Of a stretch of 64,000 bases of DNA, positions 8,784 through 18,000 are shown piece after piece. The translations under genes were made by a program, and so were the position numbers. The DNA lies in contig NZ_JSEE01000009.1 in the NCBI RefSeq assembly GCF_001625355.1, positions 124,001-188,000 of the forward strand, read 5' to 3'. A model generated the notes under the pieces. It was not told where the DNA came from, did not search any database, and worked only from the letters and a program-made list of their open reading frames with translations. The stretch's first letter is position 1, and each line of letters starts with the position of its first letter. The DNA is from Marinomonas sp. TW1. GTDB taxonomy: Bacteria > Pseudomonadota > Gammaproteobacteria > Pseudomonadales > Marinomonadaceae.

Positions 8784-9683
8784 ATGAGCATTCCAACAAT
8801 ACCGTCTTATCCTATGCCAGCGGCCTGTGATTTTCCGCAACAAAAAGTAAATTGGGTGTTAGAGCCCGATAGAGCCGTCTTTTTAATTCATGATATGCAA
8901 GCGTACTTTTTGCGTTTCTATGATGCGGATTCAGAATTAATAAAGGCCTTAAAACAAAACTTATCCGCCATTAAGGCTTACTGTCATGCGCATGGGATTC
9001 CTGTTGTTTACACTGCGCAGCCGAAAGATCAGAAGCCGGAAGACAGAGCTCTGCTGAATGATATGTGGGGAAGTGGATTAAATGATTTTCCACAATTACA
9101 ACATGTGGTTGATGAGCTGACGCCAAGTGAACAAGACACGGTATTAGTGAAGTGGCGATACAGTGCTTTTCATCGCTCTAATTTACAGGAGTTAATGGAA
9201 AGCTGGGGGCGAGATCAGTTATTGATCGGCGGAATCTATGCTCATATTGGTTGTATGATGACGGCTGTTGATGCCTTTATGCGCGATATTCAACCCTTTA
9301 TGATTGGCGACGCCTTAGCAGATTTTAGTGAAAGTGAGCATTATCAAGCCTTGACTTACACTGCTGGACGGGCGGGTAGAGTGATTTCTACCAATGAGGT
9401 TTTGCTTGCCACGAGTGCTCGTTCAAGTGGTCTACATTACGAGCAATTTAAAGCACAAATTTTGAGTTTATTAGACGAAGACGAGCTTGAAGACTTTCAA
9501 GCGGATGATGAGTTGATTGATTATGGTTTGGATTCTATTCAAATTATGAATTTGGTTTCTCAATGGAAAGAATTAGGCGTAGACGTTTCCTTCCAAGAGT
9601 TGGCGTCGGCGGCGACTTTAAATGCGTGGTGGGATCTACTACAAACCAAAATGACAACGAAACCAGTGGATGTCGTGGAATGA
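8784..9683 (+). CDS. entB: Isochorismatase / aryl carrier protein
   Basis: This bifunctional 299-residue protein first hydrolyses isochorismate to 2,3-dihydro-2,3-dihydroxybenzoate. It then carries dihydroxybenzoate on a phosphopantetheine arm to the NRPS. The N-terminal isochorismatase domain (about 1-210) has the catalytic Asp in LIHDMQ, Lys in LVKWRYSAF and the Cys-position motif GGIYAHIGCMMTA. The C-terminal aryl carrier domain (about 220-290) has DYGLDSIQIMNL with the modified serine. The ATG at 8784 follows AGGGGAAC and aligns with E. coli EntB (MAIPKLQAY), so the longer frame from 8763 is rejected. The last bases overlap entA as ATGA. Confidence 0.95.
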   Translation: MSIPTIPSYPMPAACDFPQQKVNWVLEPDRAVFLIHDMQAYFLRFYDADSELIKALKQNLSAIKAYCHAHGIPVVYTAQPKDQKPEDRALLNDMWGSGLNDFPQLQHVVDELTPSEQDTVLVKWRYSAFHRSNLQELMESWGRDQLLIGGIYAHIGCMMTAVDAFMRDIQPFMIGDALADFSESEHYQALTYTAGRAGRVISTNEVLLATSARSSGLHYEQFKAQILSLLDEDELEDFQADDELIDYGLDSIQIMNLVSQWKELGVDVSFQELASAATLNAWWDLLQTKMTTKPVDVVE

Positions 9684-10435
9684 GCCAACTCGATTTTACC
9701 GGAAAAACCGTTTGGGTGACGGGGGCTGGGCGAGGCATTGGGTTAGAAGTGGCAAATCAATTTCTCAGTCTTGGCGCTAATGTCATTGGTTTCGACCTCG
9801 CGTTTGATGGGGCATCCTATGAGTTTGAATGCATTACAGTGGACATCAGTAATGAGCAAAAGGTGAAAAGCCTTATTGGTCATGTATTGTTAAAGCATCC
9901 AGTGCTAGATGTGTTGGTAAATGCGGCCGGCATTCTGCGGATGGCCAGTGTGGATGAGACCAGCTGGCAAGACTTTACTGACTGCATAAATGTTAATGCG
10001 GGTGGTGCATTTTTAATGATTAAGCACACCATGGCGTGTTTTAAACAGCAAAAACACGGTGCTATTGTCACGGTTAGTTCAAATGCAGCAAAAGTACCAA
10101 GAACAAACATGATGGCTTACTGTGCTTCAAAAGCCGCCTTGAGTTCGCTTAGTCATACGGCTGGGTTAGAGCTGGCGCCTTATGGTGTACGTTGTAACTT
10201 GGTGTGCCCAGGCTCAACGGATACGCCGATGCAACGTCAGCTTTGGCAGGATGATCAAGCTGAAGCCAATACCATTAAAGGGTTTCCTGAGCAGTTTAAG
10301 TTAGGCATTCCGTTGGGGAAAATCGCGGCTCCAAGTGATATTGCTCAAGTGGTTGTGTTCTTTGCATCGCCAATGGCAAACCATATAACCATGCAAGATG
10401 TGGTGGTTGACGGTGGCGCAACCTTGAATGCTTAA
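9680..10435 (+). CDS. entA: 2,3-dihydro-2,3-dihydroxybenzoate dehydrogenase
   Basis: This short-chain dehydrogenase uses NAD+ to aromatise the diol to 2,3-dihydroxybenzoate. The 251-residue protein has the Rossmann motif VTGAGRGIGLEV near the start, the NAAGIL motif, the catalytic Ser in VTVSSNAAK, YCASK (Tyr and Lys) and LVCPGSTDTPM. The start codon overlaps the entB stop in an ATGA arrangement, and the protein start aligns with E. coli EntA. The longer frame beginning at 9563 would only add entB sequence in another frame. A terminator follows 23 bases after the stop. Confidence 0.95.
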   Translation: MSQLDFTGKTVWVTGAGRGIGLEVANQFLSLGANVIGFDLAFDGASYEFECITVDISNEQKVKSLIGHVLLKHPVLDVLVNAAGILRMASVDETSWQDFTDCINVNAGGAFLMIKHTMACFKQQKHGAIVTVSSNAAKVPRTNMMAYCASKAALSSLSHTAGLELAPYGVRCNLVCPGSTDTPMQRQLWQDDQAEANTIKGFPEQFKLGIPLGKIAAPSDIAQVVVFFASPMANHITMQDVVVDGGATLNA

Positions 10436-10458
10436 TCGGTTTCTTCAGAAACAGATTG

Positions 10459-10493
10459 AAATGCCCAATATATTTGTTATGTTGGGCATTTTT
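10459..10493 (+). terminator. Intrinsic terminator after entA
   Basis: AATGCCCAA pairs with TTGGGCATT around a 13-base loop and is followed by TTT. It lies between entA and the phosphopantetheinyl transferase gene, only 16 bases before the GTG start of the latter, so it may attenuate rather than end transcription. Confidence 0.75.
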
Positions 10494-10508
10494 ATTGGCT
10501 GTAACTAA

Positions 10509-11192
10509 GTGAAAAATAATAATCGAACTCGTATTCATTTCAAAGGACTGGGTGATGTTCTCGTTCATCATGTGTGTTTTAAGCAAGGCGATCTCATTGC
10601 CAATGAGCATACTTTTAACATCAAAAAGCCCAATGAATATCCGCGCTGGCGGTCAAAGCGAAAAGAAACCTATCTAGCTGGTCGACTTGCTGTTCAACTT
10701 GCTCAATTCTCACAAAATTTTCCGTTATTTGATGTTATTCGTGGCAATGATGGTGCGCCAATTTGGCCGACAAATTACATCGGGAGTATCTCTCATACGG
10801 ATAATGAAGCGGTGGCAATTGTTGTTGAACCTGCTGAGTTGGCGATCAAGGGGGTTGGGATCGATATTGAGAGAGTGCAGAGTGCCGCTCAGTTACAGGA
10901 TAGAGAGTTGATAGGAGAGCCCAAAGAATATGATCTACTAAGGAAAGCCGGTTTTGATGAGAGTATGGCCATTTTAATCTTGTTTTCTTTAAAGGAAAGT
11001 GTCTACAAAGCACTCTATCCATACGTTAAGCGATATTTTGATTTCCTAGACGCTGAACTGGTTGAGCTTGAAGAGCACCATTGTTGTATTCGAACAAAAG
11101 TGACGTTAAGTGATTCAGTGCCTGCAGGATTTTTGGTAAAGGCAAGGTATCAAATACAGAATAGCAATTTATTGTCTGTCGCCTATTGGTAA
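10509..11192 (+). CDS. entD: EntD-type phosphopantetheinyl transferase
   Basis: The 227-residue enzyme transfers phosphopantetheine from CoA to the carrier domains of EntB and the NRPS. It shows the family signatures: RKRK-like basic segment WRSKRKETYLAGRLA, SISHTDN, GIDIERV (Mg2+ ligands) and FSLKESVYKALYP. The start is taken as GTG; no clear Shine-Dalgarno precedes it, but the N-terminus is of EntD length. It sits downstream of the entA terminator in the same direction, so it may be expressed by read-through or from its own weak promoter. It shares a bidirectional terminator with the receptor gene. Confidence 0.92.
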   Translation: MKNNNRTRIHFKGLGDVLVHHVCFKQGDLIANEHTFNIKKPNEYPRWRSKRKETYLAGRLAVQLAQFSQNFPLFDVIRGNDGAPIWPTNYIGSISHTDNEAVAIVVEPAELAIKGVGIDIERVQSAAQLQDRELIGEPKEYDLLRKAGFDESMAILILFSLKESVYKALYPYVKRYFDFLDAELVELEEHHCCIRTKVTLSDSVPAGFLVKARYQIQNSNLLSVAYW

Positions 11193-11277
11193 GGTATAGG
11201 GAATGACTGGACGTTGATGATTGAACACCATAAATGTCTTGTTGATGGCGGTAGTGTCTAACAATAAAAGAAAGTAT

Positions 11278-11311
11278 AAAAAAGACGAATCATGAGTGAT
11301 TCGTCTTTTTT
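11278..11311. terminator. Bidirectional terminator between entD and receptor gene
   Basis: A perfect 15-bp stem (AAAAAAGACGAATCA pairing with TGATTCGTCTTTTTT) closes a TGAG loop. With A and T runs on both sides it serves both convergent genes. Confidence 0.9.
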
Positions 11312-11336
11312 ATTTGAGCTAATACCGCTAAGCGAA

Positions 11337-13379
11337 TTACATGCGGTAAGTCGCGCTTAGACCGATCGTGCGAGTTTGGCCAACTGATGCGCGTGTTCCT
11401 CGGTTAATCAGGTAAACAACGTCTTCATTGGTCAGATTTTTAATGTAACCATCTATCATGAAGTCGCCGATTTCGTATTTAACTCTAGCGTTTGTAATGA
11501 CATAGTCACCCGCTTTATAGTCTTCGGTATTGCCCAAATCCGAGTAATACTCCCCAACGTAGGTAGCGTCTGCTCCAAATGACCAGTTATCGCCGATATA
11601 CTGAGTAAAGCCCAGCCCTAAATTTAAGTCAGGGGAATAAGTGATTTCATTACCATCCCAAGAAGAAGTGTCTGCGTCGGTAGAGTCAACTTTTGTTTGA
11701 AGTGTACCGATAGAGCCACGTATTTCTAAGTTATCTGTGGCAAGTACCGTAGCTTCTAATTCAGCCCCGTAAGTATGTACAGACTTTACATTAACTAGGC
11801 GGTTTGAAGTATAGGCTTGATAACCTGAGTAGTCGTTGTAGAAAATGTTTGCGTTAAGGATGAAGCTATCAAAATGACTTTTACTACTGAATTCGTAGGC
11901 AGTAACTTCTTCTTTGTCATACGTGTAGTAGCTGTTATCACTCCAATCTAAGCCAGCGCCGCCAGCGTTATAGCCTTTACGTATAGAGCCTCCTAATGTT
12001 GTATTGCTTGTTAGAATGTAGGTAGCACTTAATTTTGGTAAAAGTGTTGTCTCTGTTTCATCATGATCAAGGGTGCTACCGTTTGAACGAGCGAGTTTTC
12101 TGTCTTGACTCATGCGCTCAATACGACCGCCTGCTGTAATGGCTAGTTTTTCTGTCGCTTCGAAAGTAGTTTCACCAAAAAACGCAAGGGTTTTTTTGGT
12201 GCCATTTGCATCAAAGTCTGCTGCTGAGTTCCAGTCAACGTCGAGCAGGGTATCTGTTTGAGATAAATAAAGACCAATTAGGCTTGTAGATCGGCTATTT
12301 TGAGGTGTTATTAAGATTCTATTTTCTAAAGCTGTGGTTTCTTCATTTCTCCATGCCTGAGTCTTGCCTGTGTATTCATCAAAATGACTATCTTGCTTAC
12401 TGCTGCTAATTTGCAAGGTATTTTTGATTCCGTCACTAATTTGATAGTCGATATCAAGAGATACCGTATCTGAGGTTGAATCTTGTATACGTGTATTTTC
12501 AGAGCTTAAATCTAATGCTTGGTTATTGTAATCCGATGCCCAATCAAGAAATTCACCTTCATCGTTTCTAGTCGTTATGCTTAGTTTTGCGGATAGGCCA
12601 TCAATATTTGACGGATTCCAAAGTAACTTTCCCCGAAAATTTGTTGATTCAGCATCATCAAGATCAGGTGCATCGCTGTTTACATTTGTGTAGCTCAACC
12701 AACCTTCACCTGTTGTACCATCAAAAGTTAGTCGATAAGCTAATTCGTCCTCGATAAGCGTGCCTGAATTCATAACTGCGATGTTCTTTTTAATATTGCT
12801 GTTGTCATATTTTTCTAGACCTAAGCGAATTGCACTTTCAGAATCAAAAGAAGGGTCGTTAGTCTGAATTACAACAGCTCCACCAATTGCATTGGCGCCT
12901 TGGTACGTTGATTGTGGCCCTCGAAGTACTTCAACGGCTTGAGTATCCCAAAGCCCTGTAGGGGTGTAGTTATATCCGGCCCATGCTTCAGATACACCAT
13001 CTACCGTGGTGGTTATACGAGGACTACTTCCCGTTATATAGGCATTACTTCCTGTAGCTGCGCCAGTACCATTAATGCCACGAATATTTATCGTACCAAA
13101 CCCTGCTGTTGTAACGTTTGGTGCTTGAGTTACTACATCGTTCATTTTTTTAGCTTCACCACTAGCATAACTTTCCCCATCAATAACCGTTACAGCTGTA
13201 GTTGTGTCTTTGATGTCTTTATCAATTTTTTCCCCTGTCACCACTAATGTTTCTAGTTGAGTCGAGTTTTCAGCAAATGTATTGGCTGAAATTAAAGCCG
13301 CATTAATGCTGATGACAGCGATGGCCACAGTAGATAAATGACTTGGAGTGCGAGTGGATGAGTTCTTAGAGAGATACAT
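11337..13379 (-). CDS. TonB-dependent ferric siderophore receptor
   Basis: This 680-residue outer-membrane protein has a signal peptide (hydrophobic segment about 17-36, ending TFAEN), a TonB box around ETLVVTG (residues 43-49), a plug domain with VTQAPNVTTAGFGTINIRGINGTG and VEVLRGPQSTYQGANAIGGAVVIQTN, and a barrel with alternating aromatic strands. It stands convergent to entD and divergent from fes, with a Fur-like site in the shared control region, so it is very probably the receptor for the siderophore made here. The last residue is Met (GLSATYRM) rather than the usual Phe, which is odd because the C-terminal aromatic is part of the BAM signal. A vibriobactin/vanchrobactin-type receptor is likely, but the exact ligand is inferred. 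Confidence 0.92.
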   Translation of the reverse strand: MYLSKNSSTRTPSHLSTVAIAVISINAALISANTFAENSTQLETLVVTGEKIDKDIKDTTTAVTVIDGESYASGEAKKMNDVVTQAPNVTTAGFGTINIRGINGTGAATGSNAYITGSSPRITTTVDGVSEAWAGYNYTPTGLWDTQAVEVLRGPQSTYQGANAIGGAVVIQTNDPSFDSESAIRLGLEKYDNSNIKKNIAVMNSGTLIEDELAYRLTFDGTTGEGWLSYTNVNSDAPDLDDAESTNFRGKLLWNPSNIDGLSAKLSITTRNDEGEFLDWASDYNNQALDLSSENTRIQDSTSDTVSLDIDYQISDGIKNTLQISSSKQDSHFDEYTGKTQAWRNEETTALENRILITPQNSRSTSLIGLYLSQTDTLLDVDWNSAADFDANGTKKTLAFFGETTFEATEKLAITAGGRIERMSQDRKLARSNGSTLDHDETETTLLPKLSATYILTSNTTLGGSIRKGYNAGGAGLDWSDNSYYTYDKEEVTAYEFSSKSHFDSFILNANIFYNDYSGYQAYTSNRLVNVKSVHTYGAELEATVLATDNLEIRGSIGTLQTKVDSTDADTSSWDGNEITYSPDLNLGLGFTQYIGDNWSFGADATYVGEYYSDLGNTEDYKAGDYVITNARVKYEIGDFMIDGYIKNLTNEDVVYLINRGTRASVGQTRTIGLSATYRM

Positions 13380-13422
13380 GATATTCCTTGTTTTGCATCA
13401 GTTTAGTAAAGACTTTGTTAAT

Positions 13423-13441
13423 GTTATTGATAATGAGAACG
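13423..13441. promoter_or_regulatory. Fur-box-like site between receptor and fes
   Basis: GTTATTGATAATGAGAACG matches the Fur consensus at 12 of 19 positions, with the TGATAAT core intact. It lies 44 bases before the receptor start and 64 before fes. A possible fes promoter overlaps it (TTGATA at 13428-13433, 16-base spacer, TAGTAT at 13450-13455). Fur control of both divergent transcripts is expected. Confidence 0.6.
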
Positions 13442-13504
13442 CTTCGCAATAGTATTGGTGAAAATATTTAACAATCTCGTTTTAATTGAATCAAGGAGGA
13501 AGAG

Positions 13505-14803
13505 TTGTTCGATAAAACAGAGCGCCATAGATTGCTGAACAGTGTTGGAATGGATCTCCATCCGATCGGTTGTCGAGCGTGGTGGGAAGTAATTCGTCAA
13601 ACTGGAACTCCTTTTATAAAGCCATTAAACGAATCGAGCAGTCTTGTGGTTTTCATCTGGCAAGATCCCGAGGGAAATGAGCAGACATCAACTACCGCTA
13701 GTGTGTTATTGGATGTGAATTCACTAACGGATCATCATAGTTGGTATCCAAAATGTCTTCACCGCGTACCTGAAACGGATGTTTGGCTAGGTCAATTGGA
13801 AGTGGATTCAAGATGGCGTGGCAGTTACTCCTTTATTCCAATCAAACAACATCAGTTACCAGAAATAGTACGAGAATCACGGTCAGATTCTCGTGAATCG
13901 CAACGTAAATGGTGGATGGAGGTTGCGATTAACCAAATAGCGGACGACTTAAATTTGTTGTCTACTTTGGTTTCTGGCTGGGGAATGAGTTCTCCTTTGC
14001 ATCTCCCTCATGCAAAAAAGGAAGAGGGGTGGAAAGAGTGGGAGCAGGAGCGACTTAATGCCATTCCAGTTGATCGAATTCATACTCTGTACTGGGTAGA
14101 AAAGCTACTTAAAAATCAGCGGCCATGTTGTCTTTTCTCTACCGCGACCGGTGAGGCGCCATTGGTGATTTTACTGGATGGGCAGAAATGGAATGCCGCC
14201 AGTGGCACGCTTTCTGTACTTCAATATTTGACGGACACGCAAAAAATTGCACCAGCGCACTATCTTTTAATTCCATCTATTGACGGTAAGACTCGTTGGC
14301 AAGAGTTAGGTTGTAATCACTCTTTTTGGCTAGCAATAGTCAATAATTTATTTCCGCTCGTTCAGACTCATTTGTCGAAATCTAATCGATCTATTTCGGA
14401 TTATATGGTTGCAGGTCAGAGTCTAGGTGGGCTTTCGGCTCTTTATGCTGGTTTGGTATTTCCGGATTACTTTTCAAACATTATTAGTCTTTCTGGCTCT
14501 TTCTGGTGGCCGGAAGAGAATCGAATGCGCGATTCTAATTCGAGTAAATCTTGCGACATAGTGGTCAATAGTCTGGCAGATCAGATCCTCCAGAAACGTT
14601 TCAGCGTGTCTCATTTAAAGGTTTTTATGACGGTGGGAGCCGGCGAGGGTGATATGCACTTTTACAACGATATTACGTGTAACGCAATTAAACAGAGAGG
14701 AGGCGTTGTGCATTACGACAAGGTTTATGGTGGTCATGATTGGCTATCCTGGCGTTCAGGTCTTATTGATGGCTTACGACACTTAATGCCAGCAAGGTCT
14801 TAA
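13505..14803 (+). CDS. fes: Ferric enterobactin-type esterase
   Basis: Fes-type esterases cut the ester bonds of tri-catechol siderophores in the cytoplasm to release iron. The 432-residue protein has the N-terminal Fes domain (about 1-180) and a C-terminal alpha/beta-hydrolase of the esterase D type. The nucleophile elbow is GQSLGG, and the catalytic histidine lies in YGGHDWLSWR near the C-terminus. The start is a TTG at 13505, supported by AGGAGGA 6 bases upstream. The gene is followed after 28 bases by mbtH and then the NRPS, so the three form one transcript. Its presence implies a siderophore with seryl ester bonds, in agreement with the serine-specific module and thioesterase of the NRPS. 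Confidence 0.92.
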   Translation: MFDKTERHRLLNSVGMDLHPIGCRAWWEVIRQTGTPFIKPLNESSSLVVFIWQDPEGNEQTSTTASVLLDVNSLTDHHSWYPKCLHRVPETDVWLGQLEVDSRWRGSYSFIPIKQHQLPEIVRESRSDSRESQRKWWMEVAINQIADDLNLLSTLVSGWGMSSPLHLPHAKKEEGWKEWEQERLNAIPVDRIHTLYWVEKLLKNQRPCCLFSTATGEAPLVILLDGQKWNAASGTLSVLQYLTDTQKIAPAHYLLIPSIDGKTRWQELGCNHSFWLAIVNNLFPLVQTHLSKSNRSISDYMVAGQSLGGLSALYAGLVFPDYFSNIISLSGSFWWPEENRMRDSNSSKSCDIVVNSLADQILQKRFSVSHLKVFMTVGAGEGDMHFYNDITCNAIKQRGGVVHYDKVYGGHDWLSWRSGLIDGLRHLMPARS

Positions 14804-14831
14804 TTTTATTGAATTTAACAGGGAGTAAACA

Positions 14832-15056
14832 ATGAATAATGAAAGTGTAAATCCATTTGATGATGATTCTTTGACTTTTTTAGTCTTAATAAATGACCTA
14901 CAGCAACATAGTTTGTGGCCTGTTTTTAAAACCATACCGAAAGGTTGGCATTCGACGTTTGGACCAGCTTCTCGTATCGAGTGTTTAGAGTATATTGAAA
15001 AAAATTGGACAGACATTCGTCCTCAAGCCCTTTCTACTCCAGCTAATCGTGTTTAA
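14832..15056 (+). CDS. MbtH-like protein
   Basis: This 74-residue protein (YbdZ type) binds NRPS adenylation domains and helps them fold and work. It carries the family signature almost intact: NPFDDDSLTFLVLINDLQQHSLWP, then PKGWHSTFG, and CLEYIEKNWTDIRP, with the invariant tryptophans. It sits between fes and the NRPS gene, 11 bases before the latter, as ybdZ does in enterobactin loci. Confidence 0.95.
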   Translation: MNNESVNPFDDDSLTFLVLINDLQQHSLWPVFKTIPKGWHSTFGPASRIECLEYIEKNWTDIRPQALSTPANRV

Positions 15057-15067
15057 AGAAGTTCTAT

Positions 15068-18000
15068 ATGAAAAACAATACGGCACCATCAACTAATCAT
15101 CCCGACATGTTTAATAACGAATCTATAAACCTTACTGATGTACAAACCGGTATTTGGCTTGCGGACCAAATCTCTTCACAGCGTAATGTTTTTACGATTG
15201 CTCACAAGGTTCACATTGGTGGTCCTATAGATGAGCCTTGTTTAATGAAATCGATTGAAATGGGATTGAAAGAAGCAGATACAATTAATGCTATTTATCG
15301 AGAGGAAGAAGGTATTCCTGCGCAAACGTTAAATCAACGCGATTTTTGTATTGCGCCAGAATGGTTGGATTTATCGAACGCTGATCACTGCGAATCGACA
15401 ATGGATTTGTTGATTCAAGAGGACTTGGAGGCTGAATTGCGACTTTCCTCTGAAAAGCCTTTGGTTCGACAAATTCTTATTAAGCTCTCTGCACAACATT
15501 ATGTTTGGTATCAACGTTTTCACCACATTATGTTAGATGGCTTCAGCTTCAATATGTTCACGGCAAGAGTGGCGAGTATTTATCAGTCACTTATTGACGG
15601 GAAAGCGGTATCGGATTCGCCATATAGGTCATTCTATGAGGTAGTAAAAGAAGAGCGGCAATACAAAGCATCGGACAAATATCGTTTAGATGGTGAGTTT
15701 TGGCAATCTTATTGTGCTGATTTACCACATGTCATGAGCTTGTCGAATACGGCAAGGTCGCAAACGCAAGTTGAGAAAGACGGTTCCACACCGCAAAGAT
15801 TAATTAGGTTAAATACTCGTGTTCGTGCAGAGGCCTTACAGTCTTGTTTGAGTCTATCTCCATTTTCAAAGTTAACTTCTGCGGACTTAGCCTTGGGATT
15901 AGTGTCAGCGTATTTGATTCGAATTAGCGGACAATGGCGAGTACCCGTTGGCTTCCCATTTATGGGACGAGTTGGCAGTGTCGCATTAAATTCCCTAGGG
16001 CCTGTTGTCAATGTTGTTCCTATGATTGTTGATGGACATATAGACGATAGCATTTTTGATCTTGCACTGCGTATCAAACAAGATTTAAAGAAAATACGAA
16101 AACATCAAAAATACAATGGTGAGCAAATTGCTCGTGATCTTAGTCGGGTGGGAGAGGCGTTATATGGACCTACTCTTAATCTACGTTTGTTTGACTATGA
16201 TTTGTCGTTTGGAGAGGTCAGCGCCAAGATAGAACACCTTGCCGCGGGTCCTGTTGAGGATCTTGATTTTGGAATGCATTTTGAGAAAGGTGATCTTTGT
16301 ATCGAGTGGGTGGCGAATGACCATAAATATGACTTAGCAGCACTGCAAATACATGTCGATCGATTTGAGCAATTTGCTCAGCATTTACTATCTTCGCCAA
16401 GCACTCGTTTGAATACGTTATCAGCTTTACTTTCATCAGAAAAAGCGGATATTCAAGTTTGGCAAAGTGGAGTTGTCGTTTCTCCAGAGCAGGCGTTAGA
16501 CCATCCTTATTCAAGTTTGATTGAGTGTTTCTACAAAAATAATCGTCCTGCTTTAGCGACGACAACCGCCTTGGTAGTCCAGGGGCGAGAAGTATCATTC
16601 GATGAATTACATCTGAAGATTGCGCAATGGATGCAAGTGCTGGCCGATTATGGTGTTGTTAAAGGTTCCTGTGTTGGGCTTGCCTTGCCACGAGATGAAC
16701 GCATGGTTTATGCCATGTTTGCCACAATGGGACTTGGTGCCCATTATTTGCCGATCGATCCTACGTACCCGCAAGAACGTATTAATTGGATGTTAGAAGA
16801 TTCGGCGCCGCAAGTGTTAATTACCAGTGACGGTTTCGGTTTTAAGGTGCCTGACATCATCTCTGTGCTATCTGTTGATGATGATCGTTTTGTTCAATCT
16901 TTGAATCAGAAAGATCCATCAATGGCGATGTTTGATCTCCCTTCATCAAGTGATGTGGCCTATATTATGTACACGTCGGGCTCTACAGGCAGAGCCAAGG
17001 GCGTGGTAATTTCCCATCTGGGGTTGGTCAATCTAGCGCTCGCCCATTGGCTGCGTGATGGCAAACAATTAGCTGACAAGCTAACTCGAGTGAATGCGAT
17101 GCTGACGGCCTCTTTCTCATTTGATACCAGTTGGGATACGTTGTATTGGCTTTGTTTTGGCCACACCTTACATATTGTTGAAGATGAGGTGTGTAAAGAC
17201 CCAGAACTGATTCAGTATTATTGTGAAAAGCATAAAATACACGCAACCGACTTACCGCCGTCTGTGTTAGCACAACTTTTCGATATTGGTGCGACAGAGA
17301 CTGGAAAGCATTTTCCCGAGTTGGTGTATGTGGGCGGGGAGGCCGCTTCTTCTAAGGTGTGGGAGCAAGCGCGTAATCATCCTGAATTAAAAGTGAGAAA
17401 CTATTACGGCCCAACGGAAAATACTGTAGACAGCTTGGGTGCGTCTGTAAATGATTGTGAAAAAGTCATTATTGGTCGCCCTATTGCTAATACCCAAGCC
17501 TATATATTGGATTCTAGTTTGTCGCCTGTTGCGATCGGCATTCCCGGTGAGCTTTATGTTTCAGGACCAGGCCTTGCCCATGGGTATCTAAATCAGCCCT
17601 CAATGACCTCGACTCGATTTATCGCTAACCCATTTATCAATGGCGAAAGAATGTATCGAACAGGGGATTTGGCTCGGTGGTTAGAGAATGGTTTGGTGGA
17701 ATTTATTGGTCGGACTGATCATCAAGTTCAAATACGCGGTCACCGAGTTGAACCGGGTGAAGTGGAAGTTGCACTGAATTCATTACATGGGGTGAAGAGC
17801 AGTATTGTTATTGCTAAAAAGCAAGGCAATACCCATCGTTTAGATGCGTATGTGTTGGTGGAACAATCATTTTTAAGTTTGAGCGATTCTACTGACCAAC
17901 CGTTAGAAAATGCACTCATGTTGTCTTTATCTACCCAGCTGCCAGCTTACATGGTACCAGCCACGCTGACAGTATTAGACAGTTTTCCATTGAATACCAA

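Noticed and set aside
9563-9679. Longer entA frame
   Set aside because: It lies inside the carrier domain of entB in another frame; the ATGA overlap start aligns with known EntA.
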